This document shows positions 42,336 through 52,910 of a stretch of 64,000 nucleotides of DNA, one piece after another. Source of the DNA: Verrucomicrobiaceae bacterium. Lineage in GTDB: Bacteria > Verrucomicrobiota > Verrucomicrobiia > Verrucomicrobiales > Verrucomicrobiaceae. A program made the position numbers and the translations under genes. Positions within the stretch are counted from its first letter, which is position 1. The number at the start of each line of letters is the position of its first letter. Under the pieces are notes generated by a model that saw only the letters and a program-made list of their open reading frames with translations, searched no databases and was not told where the DNA came from. Location of the stretch: positions 62,001-126,000 of the forward strand of contig JAIBCL010000007.1 of assembly GCA_019694165.1 (NCBI GenBank). Direction: 5' to 3'.

Positions 42336-42494
42336 GCGGCTGGAAGCCGCTGTGACGGACTGCGGCATAATGCCGCAGCCACAATGAGGCGCGCGCCATG
42401 CAGCGACCGCCGCAGGGCACCTGCCGCGGAGTGGCCGCCTTTGAGTGGCTGCGGTTTCCAACCGCAGTCCGTCCCAGGAGGCTTTGAGCCTCCT
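42336..42494. repeat. Pair of composite hairpin elements in inverted orientation
   Basis: Copy 1 (42336-42382) has stems gcggct-gga-agccgc and tgcggca-taa-tgccgca. Copy 2 (42444-42494), read on the other strand, has stems aggaggct/agcctcct and ctgcggtt-tcc-aaccgcag. Both share the core gacggactgcgg ... ccgcagccac. The first stems differ in sequence but keep full pairing. The rest of the 42025-42599 gap holds no gene that I can support. Confidence 0.7.
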
Positions 42495-42599
42495 CGATCC
42501 AAGCGTGCGGATTGAGCAGGCACCATCGGCCCCTCCTATGCCGGACCGGCCGCCATCGACGTCGTTCCGGCCACGCCGCCTGGTCACCCAGCGTACCGC

Positions 42600-43550
42600 T
42601 CACGGCACCGCGCCCTCCAGGCCGAGCAGCCGCATCCCGAAGGCGATCATCAAGGGCGTGGTGGCGAGGCTGACGACCGTGGTGGCGAGCACGACCTGCA
42701 CCGCCGTGGCTGCGTGTCCGCCGTAATGCCGTGCGAGCACGATGGCAAACACCGCCGACGGCATGCCCGCCTGCACGACGAGGATGCGCTTCAGATCGAC
42801 ACTCAACGGCAGCAGCATTCCCGCGCCGATGAAAAGCATCGGCAGCAGTGCCATGCGCAGCACGGGGCTGGCGATGGCGACACGCCAGTTGATCGGCTCG
42901 CGTCCCCACAGATCGTAGATCGACGCGCCGATCAGCAGCACGCACAGCGGAATCGCGCACGAGCCGAGATTTCCCATCACCGTATGAATCACCTTCGGCA
43001 CGATGGCGTTGAGATTGATCGCGTTGCCCGCGAGCGAAACGATGATCGCGATCACCGGCGGATTGAGCAGCAGCTTCCACGGTGCCTTTGACACGCCTGT
43101 GAGCACGCCCACGGCCACGGTCCACAGCGCGATCTCCACGCCGAGCGTGAAGGTGAACATCACGCCCACCGTCTCTCGTGGAAACAGTGCCTCGACCATC
43201 GGCAGCGCGACGTAGCCGTAGTTCTGCAATCCGCACGCGATGCCAAAGGTGCGTCGCCCGCCGCCCTGCCGCAGTCCGATCAGCGGCGCTGCAAAGTACG
43301 AAGTGAAAATGGAAACCGCGACCAGCGAAAAACCGAGCAGCGCGGCGATGAGCACCTGTTTGCCATCCATGAGCGCCGGATTGCCAAGGATGCGCTCGAT
43401 GATGAGGCACGGCGTGAGCAGGGAGACCGCGAGCTTCATCAAGCCGATGTCGAGATGGTCTCCAAGAATCTTGATCCGTCGCGCAGCCGCGCCCGCGGCC
43501 ATCGTGAGATACACTGGCAGCGTGGCATTGGCGACGGTGAGGTAGTCCAT
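42600..43550 (-). CDS. AEC-family (auxin efflux carrier-like) transporter
   Basis: A 316-aa inner-membrane protein with about ten hydrophobic helices in two halves. Recognisable features are LPVYLTMAAGAAARR at the start, GLQNYGYVALPMVEALF (the AEC N-x-G-x-x-x-x-P motif) and VLARHYGGHAATAVQVVLATTVVSLATTPL near the end. AEC proteins carry organic acids such as malate or other anions; the substrate here is unknown. The ATG at 43550 is used because the open frame upstream is Arg-rich, non-homologous and overlaps intergenic hairpins. Confidence 0.85.
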   Translation of the reverse strand: MDYLTVANATLPVYLTMAAGAAARRIKILGDHLDIGLMKLAVSLLTPCLIIERILGNPALMDGKQVLIAALLGFSLVAVSIFTSYFAAPLIGLRQGGGRRTFGIACGLQNYGYVALPMVEALFPRETVGVMFTFTLGVEIALWTVAVGVLTGVSKAPWKLLLNPPVIAIIVSLAGNAINLNAIVPKVIHTVMGNLGSCAIPLCVLLIGASIYDLWGREPINWRVAIASPVLRMALLPMLFIGAGMLLPLSVDLKRILVVQAGMPSAVFAIVLARHYGGHAATAVQVVLATTVVSLATTPLMIAFGMRLLGLEGAVP

Positions 43551-43731
43551 GAGCGGGGAGTGGCGAAGGACGGATTGATGGAGCGATGGAGCGGTGAAGG
43601 AAAGGGAGAAATGTCGAACCCGTCTGGCTGGAGCCGAATGCAGCCGGCGGCACCGGCGCGGCGGCCCGAAGACTGCAAACCCCGGGCCATTGACAAGTCC
43701 GGACAAACGTCCCCGGGGCCGGAATAGCGAA

Positions 43732-43774
43732 AAGCGCTGTGATGAGCGGCGGAGCCTTCTCAATCACAGCGCTT
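43732..43774. terminator. 12-bp perfect hairpin downstream of the cbb3 operon
   Basis: The arms aagcgctgtgat (43732-43743) and atcacagcgctt (43763-43774) pair perfectly around a 19-nt loop. The hairpin lies 49 bp beyond the ccoP stop in the transcription direction and 180 bp upstream of the AEC transporter start. A terminator for the oxidase operon is the simplest reading. Confidence 0.5.
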
Positions 43775-43822
43775 GACGGATGAAACGATGATCGCCTGAA
43801 AACAGGAGACCCGATGCAAAGG

Positions 43823-44554
43823 TCATGTGCCCGGAGGTTTCGCGGGCGTGGCAGCGGGCACGGGTGCGGGTGATGCGGGCACAGCAGCAGGTGCCGGCAC
43901 CGGAGTTGGGGCGGTGCCAGCCGGAGCGGGTGCCGCAGCGGAGGCGGGGACGGGCTGCGGTCCGCCGGGGCGCAGGGGGGAATCCGGCGCCAGGGTGAAG
44001 GGCTCGCCCTTCTCGTGCTTGCTAAGAATGAAGGCGAGCACTTCGATGGAGCGGTTGATCCCGAGCACGGGCTCCCATGCGGGCATGCCCTTCGTGGGGT
44101 CGGGCGCGCCTTTGCGGATGATGGAGAGCAACTGGGTGGGCTGGTTGCCATGCTTCCATTCCTGATCGTTCAACGGCAGCCCGGGCAGCTTCACGCCGCC
44201 GAGCTTTGCGGATAGGTCCGGCGCGTGACAGGCGACGCAGGTGCCGGTGAACGTGGCCTGCCCGGCGGCGACGACCTTCGCGTCCTTCGACATGGCCCAG
44301 AGCTTGTCGTCATCGACGCCGGAGAGTTCCTTCGACCGAGTGGCCTCGACGACGGCCATGGCCTTGTTGATCTTCTGGATGTCGGAGTCGCCGCTGCGGA
44401 ACTGATAGTAGAGCACCCAGGCGACGATGAACCAGATGATGCAGATGTACCAAGTGAAGAGCCACCAGTTCGGCAGCTTTTGATCGTACTCCTGGATGCC
44501 GTCATAGACGTGATCGCGGAGCGTGGGACCGGAGGGATTGTTGGAGTCAGGCAT
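43823..44554 (-). CDS. ccoP: cbb3 oxidase subunit III (CcoP), apparently mono-heme
   Basis: A 243-aa membrane-anchored cytochrome c. The N-terminus DHVYDGIQEYDQKLPNWWLFTW, followed by one or two hydrophobic stretches, is the CcoP signature. A single heme-binding site CVACH (Cys106, Cys109, His110) is present, with a probable axial Met in KGMPAWEP. Canonical CcoP has two cytochrome c domains, so one is missing here; instead there is an Ala/Pro-rich tail (~60 residues). It passes electrons to the CcoN-CcoO fusion subunit upstream. Last gene of the operon. Confidence 0.88.
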   Translation of the reverse strand: MPDSNNPSGPTLRDHVYDGIQEYDQKLPNWWLFTWYICIIWFIVAWVLYYQFRSGDSDIQKINKAMAVVEATRSKELSGVDDDKLWAMSKDAKVVAAGQATFTGTCVACHAPDLSAKLGGVKLPGLPLNDQEWKHGNQPTQLLSIIRKGAPDPTKGMPAWEPVLGINRSIEVLAFILSKHEKGEPFTLAPDSPLRPGGPQPVPASAAAPAPAGTAPTPVPAPAAVPASPAPVPAATPAKPPGT

Positions 44555-44615
44555 GGCGGATGGGAAACAGCAGAGTTCAGATTTCGGATTTCAGACGGGA
44601 CGCCAGGGGTGCCCT

Positions 44616-44771
44616 TCAGTCATCGAGAGGCATGCGTGACATGGTGTCGGCGTGCTCACGGCGCACGGCGAGCGCACGCGCGACGAAGGCGAGGAAGATG
44701 ACCGCCGTGACGGCGAAGGCCACGTAGGGCACCCAGTCGGCCCAGTTGTCGTAAGTGATGTGTTTGAACAT
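44616..44771 (-). CDS. ccoQ: Small CcoQ-like subunit (51 aa)
   Basis: A short gene in the 242-bp space between ccoNO and ccoP. It encodes MFKHITYDNWADWVPYVAFA followed by a single transmembrane helix (VTAVIFLAFVARAL) and a polar tail ending SRMPLDD. Size, single helix and position match CcoQ/FixQ, the small subunit that stabilises cbb3 oxidase. The start is 25 bp after the ccoNO stop. Sequence similarity alone would be weak at this length. Confidence 0.75.
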   Translation of the reverse strand: MFKHITYDNWADWVPYVAFAVTAVIFLAFVARALAVRREHADTMSRMPLDD

Positions 44772-44796
44772 GGCGGAGCGGATTGGGGCTGGCGGT

Positions 44797-47178
<2,382 letters not shown>

Positions 47179-47223
47179 AGAGAGGGGAACTGGAACAGAG
47201 TCGCATCAAGGCGCGGGGGCGGC

Positions 47224-47391
47224 TCAGGACTCCTTCTTCGTCGGCCGGGCCGGCGGCCCGTCATCGAGCGGGAGAAGGGCCATCTGCTCCATGCTCGCCC
47301 GGTCGCGCTGCGAGCGCTCGGCGAAGAACAACACGGCAAACAACACCGCGAAGATCAAGCTCATGAAGATGGTGACAGCAAAGACTTCCAT
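47224..47391 (-). CDS. ccoS: cbb3 oxidase assembly protein CcoS
   Basis: A 55-aa protein with one transmembrane helix (VFAVTIFMSLIFAVLFAVLFF) followed by a charged tail with DRASMEQMALLPLDDG. This matches the CcoS shape and the conserved short motif in which S-x-E-x-x-x-L-P-L-D-D is common. CcoS is needed for inserting heme/copper into cbb3 oxidase. Here it is the first gene of the structural operon rather than lying with ccoGHI. ATG 47391 is chosen; a longer in-frame start would add a non-membrane leader. Confidence 0.8.
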   Translation of the reverse strand: MEVFAVTIFMSLIFAVLFAVLFFAERSQRDRASMEQMALLPLDDGPPARPTKKES

Positions 47392-47407
47392 TGACGCACT
47401 GACTGCA

Positions 47408-47432
47408 TTGCAAAACCACAATGCTTTTGCAA
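47408..47432. promoter_or_regulatory. Palindromic TTGCAAAA-N9-TTTTGCAA site upstream of the oxidase operon
   Basis: A perfect 8-9-8 inverted repeat lies 17 bp upstream of the ccoS start, where an operator or promoter is expected. The half site TTGCAAAAC occurs again near 47518 and also forms the outer arms of the element at 42074-42193. It may therefore be a repeat-family end rather than a binding site. It does not fit the FNR consensus. Confidence 0.35.
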
Positions 47433-47524
47433 GCGCGATCACTAAGCCTCATGCACCCGCGCTGTTCTCTCCGCGAGTTGGTCAAGCGTGAGCTATTTTT
47501 GTGAGCACCCGCAGGATTGCAAAA

Positions 47525-47737
47525 CTAACCTGCGCCCGGCTGCGCGGATATTGCGCGCGCGGCCGGCATCTGATGCTGGAAACACGCGTCGATGTCCCGG
47601 CGACGCCGGCCGCGGACGAACGCGGGCCGGAATATCGCGAGGTGTTCGCCGGCCTTCGCGCGCGCCTCCTCGCCGCTCATCCCGCGCGCGATCAGCCAGT
47701 TCATGTAGGCGGCCCGTTCTCTCTGTGATTCCAGCAT
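47525..47737 (-). CDS. Possible small gene of unknown function (70 aa)
   Basis: In the 455-bp gap between the oxidase operon and the next gene, a minus-strand frame from ATG 47737 encodes MLESQRERAAYMNWLIARGM followed by SGEEARAKAGEHLAIFR and an Arg-rich tail. The first half has a plausible amphipathic helical composition; the second half is less convincing. No family is recognised. The gap also holds two hairpins, 47744-47761 (gcttccg-aaag-cggaagc) and 47786-47801 (agccgc-aaga-gcggct). Confidence 0.3.
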   Translation of the reverse strand: MLESQRERAAYMNWLIARGMSGEEARAKAGEHLAIFRPAFVRGRRRRDIDACFQHQMPAARAISAQPGAG

Positions 47738-47743
47738 CCGCCG

Positions 47744-47801
47744 CTTCCGAAAGCGGAAGCCGGTCTGCTGTTCAATGTTTTGCCAGCCGCAAGAGCGGCT
47801 C
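47744..47801. terminator. Two hairpins after the MFS/spermidine-synthase-like gene
   Basis: Perfect stems at 47786-47801 and 47744-47761 lie 46 and 86 bp beyond the stop codon of the minus-strand gene that ends at 47847. They may terminate its transcript. They are of the same short-hairpin style as the arrays at 42.3 and 61.7 kb. Confidence 0.4.
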
Positions 47802-47846
47802 CGGGCGACGAATGCAAATTCCGGCGTCCCATCGGCCGCCTCCTTC

Positions 47847-49889
47847 TCACCAGTTGCGCAAAATCTGAAACAGGTTGTGCCGGTGATCGGTCCACAGGGG
47901 CACGTCCACGGACTTCGCATACGGAGGGAGCACAGGCGGGTGCGCCTTGAGAAAGGTGTCGTCGCGAGTGAGCACCAAGTAGTCGGTGGGATAGCAGTCG
48001 CTGTCGGGTTCGGGCGCGCGGGCGATGCGCGTGGTGCCGAGCTGGAACTCGCGGGCCGCACGCTCAACGACGGGAGCAAGGTTCAGGTAGTGATTTGTGA
48101 TGTGGACGACGATGATGCCGCCGGGCTTCAGATGGCGCATGTAAAGGTCGAATGCCTCGCGCGTGAGCAGATGCACGGGCACGGAGTCGCCGCTGAAGGC
48201 GTCGAGCACGAGGGCGTCGAAGTTCTGCGGCGGCTCGTGCTCGAGCGTGAGGCGCGCGTCACCGAGGGCCAGCTCATATTTGGCACCGCGCGCTTCCATG
48301 TCCGCGACGAAACTGAAGTACTCCAGCGCAAACTTCACTGCGGTCGGATTCAATTCGTAGAAACGATACGTCTGCCCGGGCTCGGCGTAGCAGGCGAGAG
48401 TGCCTGCGCCCATGCCGATGATGCCCACCTTTGCGCCGCTCGTTGACTTGAGGCTTTCGAGCGCGATGCCCGCGCCCGTGTCGTGTGCGTAATAGGTGAG
48501 CGGATCGCGTCGCCTATTCGCTGCGAGGCACTGGCGCCCGTGCTTGGTGCTGCCGCTGATGAAGGCCCGGTAAACGGCGTGCTCGTCCACGTCCTCGCGC
48601 TCGGAAACGGAGAGCGTGCCGTAGAAGTCACGCGCGCGGGCGATGCGCGATCCCAAGTTCATCTCCCACTTGATCATCGGCAACAGCGCCACCAGCCCCG
48701 CGACTGCCCCGGCGATGCGCGCACCGCGGGACAGCTTCAAGCCCAGCAACGCGATGCAGGTGGCGAGCGCAAAGCCGATGAACAGCGCCAGCGACCACTC
48801 GAAAAACGTACGGAAAATCAGCGGCGCAAGGATGCTGACGACCAGACCACCGAGCGCACCGCCGGCGGACATGACAAGGTAGTACTCGGTCAGGTGCTTC
48901 GGGTCGGGTTTCAGGCGCGCCAGCTCGCCGTGGCAGATCACGCACACGCCAAACATCGCGCCGAGGTGTACGAGCAGCTCGGCGACGAAACCCGGATTCC
49001 AACTGCCGATCTCAGACATACCCGCGGCCAGAAAGAGCAGCACCATCGTCGGCAGCGCCCATGCGGCGCGCAGATACCAGCGCGGATGGTCGAAGCAGAT
49101 GATGAAGGAGGCGAGGTAGAGGCTCAGCGGTGCGACCCACAGGAAGGGGATCACGGCCACATCCTGGCAGACGTGGTTGGTCGTAGCGAGGAGCATCACG
49201 GAGGCGAAACCCGGGAGCAGCAACCAGCCGGCGCGCTGGAGCCATGTGGGATTTCCCATGTGCAGCCCGGCCAGCGGATGTGGATCACCCTCAGGCGTGA
49301 CTTCTTCCGGCCTCACGCGATTTGCAAAGGCGCACGCGCCCATGAGCAGGGCGAAGCCGCCAAATACAACCGACCAGACTTTCGTCTGCGTGAGCACGTC
49401 CCACCGTGGCTCGATCAGCACAGGATAAGAGAGCAGCGCGGTGAGAGAGCCGATGTTCGAGAGCGAGTACAGCCGCCACGGGTTGCGCTTCGGAAACTGA
49501 TGGGAGAACCACACCTGCACCAGCGGGCTCGTGGCGGCGAGCACGAAGTACGGGATCCCGACCGTGCGCAGGAGCAGCAGCAGGATGTTGCTCACCGGCT
49601 CGACTGAACCGGACGGCTTCAGCCCCGCATCCGGCGCGATGGGCAGGCACAGCGCGGCGGCGAGCAGGACAACGCCATGCACCATGGCCTGCGTCCGCGG
49701 CTTCCGCTTCGCCAGCAGGTGCGCGTAGCTGTAGCCGCCAAAGAGCATGACCTGGAAGAACAGCATGCAAGTCGTCCACACCCCAGGGCTGCCTCCGAAC
49801 CACGGCAGGATGAATTTGCTGATCACCGGCTGCACCTGAAAAAGCAGGAACGCACCGAGCAGGGAGACGAGGCAGAAGACGAGGTTCAT
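47847..49889 (-). CDS. Membrane protein with C-terminal spermidine-synthase-like domain
   Basis: A 680-aa protein. Residues 1-~420 hold about a dozen transmembrane helices, beginning LVFCLVSLLGAFLLFQVQPVISKFILPWFGG, a hallmark of the fused MFS/spermidine synthase family. The C-terminal ~230 residues form a Rossmann methyltransferase-like domain (VGIIGMGAGTLACYAEPG, FYELNPTAVKFAL, ALGDARLTLE, LVLDAFSGDSVPVHLLT) like SpeE. Whether it makes polyamines or transfers another group is unknown. ATG 49889 fits the family start; the open frame above it is translated repeat DNA. Downstream hairpins may terminate it. Confidence 0.82.
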   Translation of the reverse strand: MNLVFCLVSLLGAFLLFQVQPVISKFILPWFGGSPGVWTTCMLFFQVMLFGGYSYAHLLAKRKPRTQAMVHGVVLLAAALCLPIAPDAGLKPSGSVEPVSNILLLLLRTVGIPYFVLAATSPLVQVWFSHQFPKRNPWRLYSLSNIGSLTALLSYPVLIEPRWDVLTQTKVWSVVFGGFALLMGACAFANRVRPEEVTPEGDPHPLAGLHMGNPTWLQRAGWLLLPGFASVMLLATTNHVCQDVAVIPFLWVAPLSLYLASFIICFDHPRWYLRAAWALPTMVLLFLAAGMSEIGSWNPGFVAELLVHLGAMFGVCVICHGELARLKPDPKHLTEYYLVMSAGGALGGLVVSILAPLIFRTFFEWSLALFIGFALATCIALLGLKLSRGARIAGAVAGLVALLPMIKWEMNLGSRIARARDFYGTLSVSEREDVDEHAVYRAFISGSTKHGRQCLAANRRRDPLTYYAHDTGAGIALESLKSTSGAKVGIIGMGAGTLACYAEPGQTYRFYELNPTAVKFALEYFSFVADMEARGAKYELALGDARLTLEHEPPQNFDALVLDAFSGDSVPVHLLTREAFDLYMRHLKPGGIIVVHITNHYLNLAPVVERAAREFQLGTTRIARAPEPDSDCYPTDYLVLTRDDTFLKAHPPVLPPYAKSVDVPLWTDHRHNLFQILRNW

Positions 49890-50057
49890 CGCGGAGGTGG
49901 GGAGGGGGTTATGGGTTATGGGCTGCGGGCGACGATTTGCTTGAATCTGGATTTCCGCTGGATTGCTGCAAAAGCAGGCCATGCCGCCCTCCGCCCCAGT
50001 CTTCCTCGATCCATGACCCATCACTCGTAACCGATAACTCATCACCCGATTCCCCGA

Positions 50058-50525
50058 TCAGTAATACCTCTCCAGCTTCCGTCGGCTGTCCCGGTCCAGA
50101 TCTTCGACGTTCGGGATTAGGTAGCGTGTGTTGTGGTCGTCGATGATCACGAAGCGCGCGCCGCCGAGGGACTGGATGGCCTCGTCGTTCTCGGTGCGGA
50201 ATTTGGTGGGGCCGCGGTCGGTGGTGACCTGCCACTCGTGGCCGTCGGCGGCACGCGCGACGCGATGGATGGTGCGGATGACGGGGACGAAGTCGCGCTT
50301 GGCCAGTGCCATGCGCAGGGCCGTGAGCTGGGCTTCGCTGAGCTTCGAAGGGTCTTCAATGCAGCCGACTTCGCGGCCGGAGGCATCCTGGAGGGATATC
50401 CAGTGATTCGGTTCGGTGAGCGGGAACATGCGGAGCGGACGCACGTTCTGATGGCGCGTGCCCGCCGGATCGACAAACACGAGCCGTCCCGATGTGTCGG
50501 TGGAGAGATCGAAGGCGGCGCTCAT
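50058..50525 (-). CDS. DUF1854 family protein, cyanophycin-locus type
   Basis: A 155-aa soluble protein with DUF1854 landmarks: VRPLRMFPLTEPNHWISLQD, GREVGCIEDPSKLS, TDRGPTKF, and the end VIIDDHNTRYLIPNVEDLD. To my knowledge family annotation links DUF1854 proteins with an ABC transporter and cyanophycin synthetase, and all three are found here. Its start overlaps the end of the ABC transporter gene by 4 nt, so the two are translationally coupled. The biochemical role is not known. Confidence 0.85.
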   Translation of the reverse strand: MSAAFDLSTDTSGRLVFVDPAGTRHQNVRPLRMFPLTEPNHWISLQDASGREVGCIEDPSKLSEAQLTALRMALAKRDFVPVIRTIHRVARAADGHEWQVTTDRGPTKFRTENDEAIQSLGGARFVIIDDHNTRYLIPNVEDLDRDSRRKLERYY

Positions 50526-52804
50526 CGGTGTGTCACCTCCATCATGGCCTGGTGCAGCCGCGCGTATGTGCCGCTGTGCGCGAGCAGCACGTCATGCGTG
50601 CCGGTCTCGACGATGCGGCCGTCTTCCATCACGATGAGCCGGTTGGCCTTGCGCAGCGTGCCGAGGCGGTGCGCGATGGCTATGGTGGTGCGGCCTTTGA
50701 CGAGGTGATCCAGCGCCTCTTGTATCTCGCGCTCGGTTTCCGTGTCCACGGCGGACGTGGCCTCGTCGAGGATGAGCAATGCGGGATCGATGAGCAGCGC
50801 GCGCGCGATGCTGATGCGCTGGCGCTCGCCGCCGCTGAGCTGCTGGCCGCGCTCGCCGACCATGGAGTCGTAGCCGTCCGGCTGCTTCAAGATGAAGTCG
50901 TGCGCACGCGCCGCACGAGCGGCGGCGATGATCTCGGCGCGCGTGGCCTGCGGCTTCCCGTATGCGATGTTTTCCGCGATGGTGCCGAAGAAGAGGTACG
51001 GCTCCTGCAAAACGAGGCCGAGATTCCGGCGGTAGTCCTCGACATCGATCTCGCGGATGTCGGTGCCGTCCACGAGCACCGCGCCCTCGGTCACATCGAA
51101 GAAGCGGCACGCGAGATTCACGATGGTGGTCTTCCCGGCGCCGCTCGGCCCCACGAGGCCGATCATCTCGCCGGGCTGTATCTTGAGGTCGATGCCTTTG
51201 ATGACCTGACGCGAGCCATGGCGCAGCTTCACGCCCTTGAATTCGATCTCGCCGCGGATGCGGCCGATCTTCTTCCGCCCGTCGTTCACCGGCATGTCCG
51301 GCTGCACGTCGAGCACCTCGAAGATGCGGTGCGCGCTGGCGGAGGCGCGCTGCGCGGATGCCAGGAAGCGGCTCATGGACTCCAGCCGGCCATAGAAGCG
51401 GTAGATGTAGAACACGAAGCCGGTCAACACGCCCACCGTGATGCGATCATGCGCCACGGCCCATGCGCCGACGGCCCAGACGGTGATGAGGCCCGCGTCG
51501 GTAAGCAGCTCGATCATCGGCGTGAAAAAGGACCAGGTGCGGTTTACCCGGTCGTTCGTGTCGAAGATGTGCTTGTCGGCGGCGCGGAAGCGGTCGATCT
51601 CGCGCTGCTCCTGCGCGAACGCCTTCACCACACGCACGCCGGGGATCACGTCGGTGAGCACGCTGTTCATGGCGCTCCACGCGCGGCTGGCGGCGGCAAA
51701 CCCGCCGCGCAGATGCGTGCGGACCTTGTTCACGAGCCAGCCCACGACGGGCGCGGGTCCGAGCGCGGCGATGGCAAGGAGGGGATTCTTCCAGATGAGG
51801 ATGCCGGCCAGTGCAAAGAAGAAGAGAGAGTCGCTGAGGAACTCGATGAGATTGATGGAGATGAAGAGCGAGATGTGGTCGGTGTCCGAGCCGATGCGCG
51901 AGATGAGATCGCCGGTGCGCTTCTTGTTGAAATAGGTGAGCGAGAGCCGCTGGAGGTGCTCGAAGGTCTCACGCCGCATGCGGCTGGTGACGCGCTCTGC
52001 CAGACGCGCGACGACGAAGGTCTTGGCCCAGTTCAGCATCCAGGTGAGCACCGCCGCGCCGGCGAGGAAGGCGGCGAAGCGGTACACATGCTTGACGTGC
52101 ACGCGGTCGGTGGCGCTCTGCAGCGGGATCAGAACGTTGTCCACGAGGTCCATCGTGAGCCAGGGAGTGATCATTTGCGCGCCCACATGGGCGAGCGTGA
52201 GCAGGAAGCCGAGCACGAGCAGCGAGCGCCACGGCAGGGCGAACTTCAGCAGGCGGATGAGCGGACTGCCACGCGGCCCGGTGGTGGTGGCGTCGTCGTC
52301 GAATTCGTCCCCGCCGCCATTGCCATCGAGGGCCTTCTGCAAAGCGGCCGATTCACTGCGCAAGATGCGCTGCTGCTCCTTGAAGCGCGCCAGGAACGCA
52401 TCCGCCTCGCGCACGCGCCCTGTGATCACGCGCCAGGCGTACTCGAGCTCGCCAGCCTGCACGAGATGGACTTCCGCGGTGGCGCCCAGTTCCTCGAGCA
52501 CGAGGTCTTCCACGTCGAGCAGCCGCCACGACCGGAAGCTGATGTCCCGGTTCTTCGTGGCCTCGACGCTCAGCAGGCGCAGACTCGTGAGGATCACCAT
52601 CCCGCGATGGAAATGCAGGCTGGCATCGAGGTCGGTCTGCAGCCGCGCGATGGTGCGCTCGTTCGCGCTCAGGCGCGCCTCGGCGTGTTGGAGCAGTGTT
52701 TCGGTGCTGTCTGTTGTTGCGTGGCTGGGCAAGCGGTTCCGGGTGGCCCTGAAAATCAGGCGGTTCGCCAGATTGTAAAGGGCGCGCTGTGGCTGGACAG
52801 GCAT
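50522..52804 (-). CDS. ABC transporter (permease-ATPase), cyanophycin-locus type
   Basis: A 760-aa half-transporter. A ~170-residue N-terminal extension rich in helices (THATTDSTETLLQ, LQTDLDASLHFHRGMVILTS) precedes a type-1 exporter transmembrane domain (six helices, ~190-480). The ATPase has Walker A GLVGPSGAGKTT, signature LSGGERQR, Walker B ALLILDEATSAVD and the switch His in IAIAHRLGTL. It should work as a homodimer in the inner membrane. It is divergent from cyanophycin synthetase and coupled to DUF1854; a role in moving an Arg/Asp-containing product or regulator is inference. ATG 52804 is chosen because the upstream extension is repeat-like. Confidence 0.88.
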   Translation of the reverse strand: MPVQPQRALYNLANRLIFRATRNRLPSHATTDSTETLLQHAEARLSANERTIARLQTDLDASLHFHRGMVILTSLRLLSVEATKNRDISFRSWRLLDVEDLVLEELGATAEVHLVQAGELEYAWRVITGRVREADAFLARFKEQQRILRSESAALQKALDGNGGGDEFDDDATTTGPRGSPLIRLLKFALPWRSLLVLGFLLTLAHVGAQMITPWLTMDLVDNVLIPLQSATDRVHVKHVYRFAAFLAGAAVLTWMLNWAKTFVVARLAERVTSRMRRETFEHLQRLSLTYFNKKRTGDLISRIGSDTDHISLFISINLIEFLSDSLFFFALAGILIWKNPLLAIAALGPAPVVGWLVNKVRTHLRGGFAAASRAWSAMNSVLTDVIPGVRVVKAFAQEQREIDRFRAADKHIFDTNDRVNRTWSFFTPMIELLTDAGLITVWAVGAWAVAHDRITVGVLTGFVFYIYRFYGRLESMSRFLASAQRASASAHRIFEVLDVQPDMPVNDGRKKIGRIRGEIEFKGVKLRHGSRQVIKGIDLKIQPGEMIGLVGPSGAGKTTIVNLACRFFDVTEGAVLVDGTDIREIDVEDYRRNLGLVLQEPYLFFGTIAENIAYGKPQATRAEIIAAARAARAHDFILKQPDGYDSMVGERGQQLSGGERQRISIARALLIDPALLILDEATSAVDTETEREIQEALDHLVKGRTTIAIAHRLGTLRKANRLIVMEDGRIVETGTHDVLLAHSGTYARLHQAMMEVTHR

Positions 52805-52814
52805 CCGTTTTGTC

Positions 52815-52842
52815 CCTTCCGTCCCTTCAAAGAGACGGAAGG
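52815..52842. repeat. Hairpin in the divergent cyanophycin-locus promoter region
   Basis: A perfect 9-bp stem (ccttccgtc / gacggaagg) with a 10-nt loop lies between the start of the ABC transporter gene and that of cphA. It could be an operator for both promoters or another low-complexity repeat; only the pairing is visible. Confidence 0.45.
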
Positions 52843-52910
52843 AACACAAAGGACTGAACGGACTTTTGAAGGCGCCCACGCCCCATCTTTGCCCTTGACC
52901 GTGCGCCGTC

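Noticed and set aside
42025-42599. Small open frames in the repeat-rich gap
   Set aside because: They run through hairpins and inverted repeats, lack ribosome-binding sites and have no recognisable motifs.
47408-47432. FNR/Anr box before the cbb3 operon
   Set aside because: The palindrome is TTGCAAAA-N9-TTTTGCAA, which does not match TTGAT-N4-ATCAA; kept only as an unassigned palindrome.
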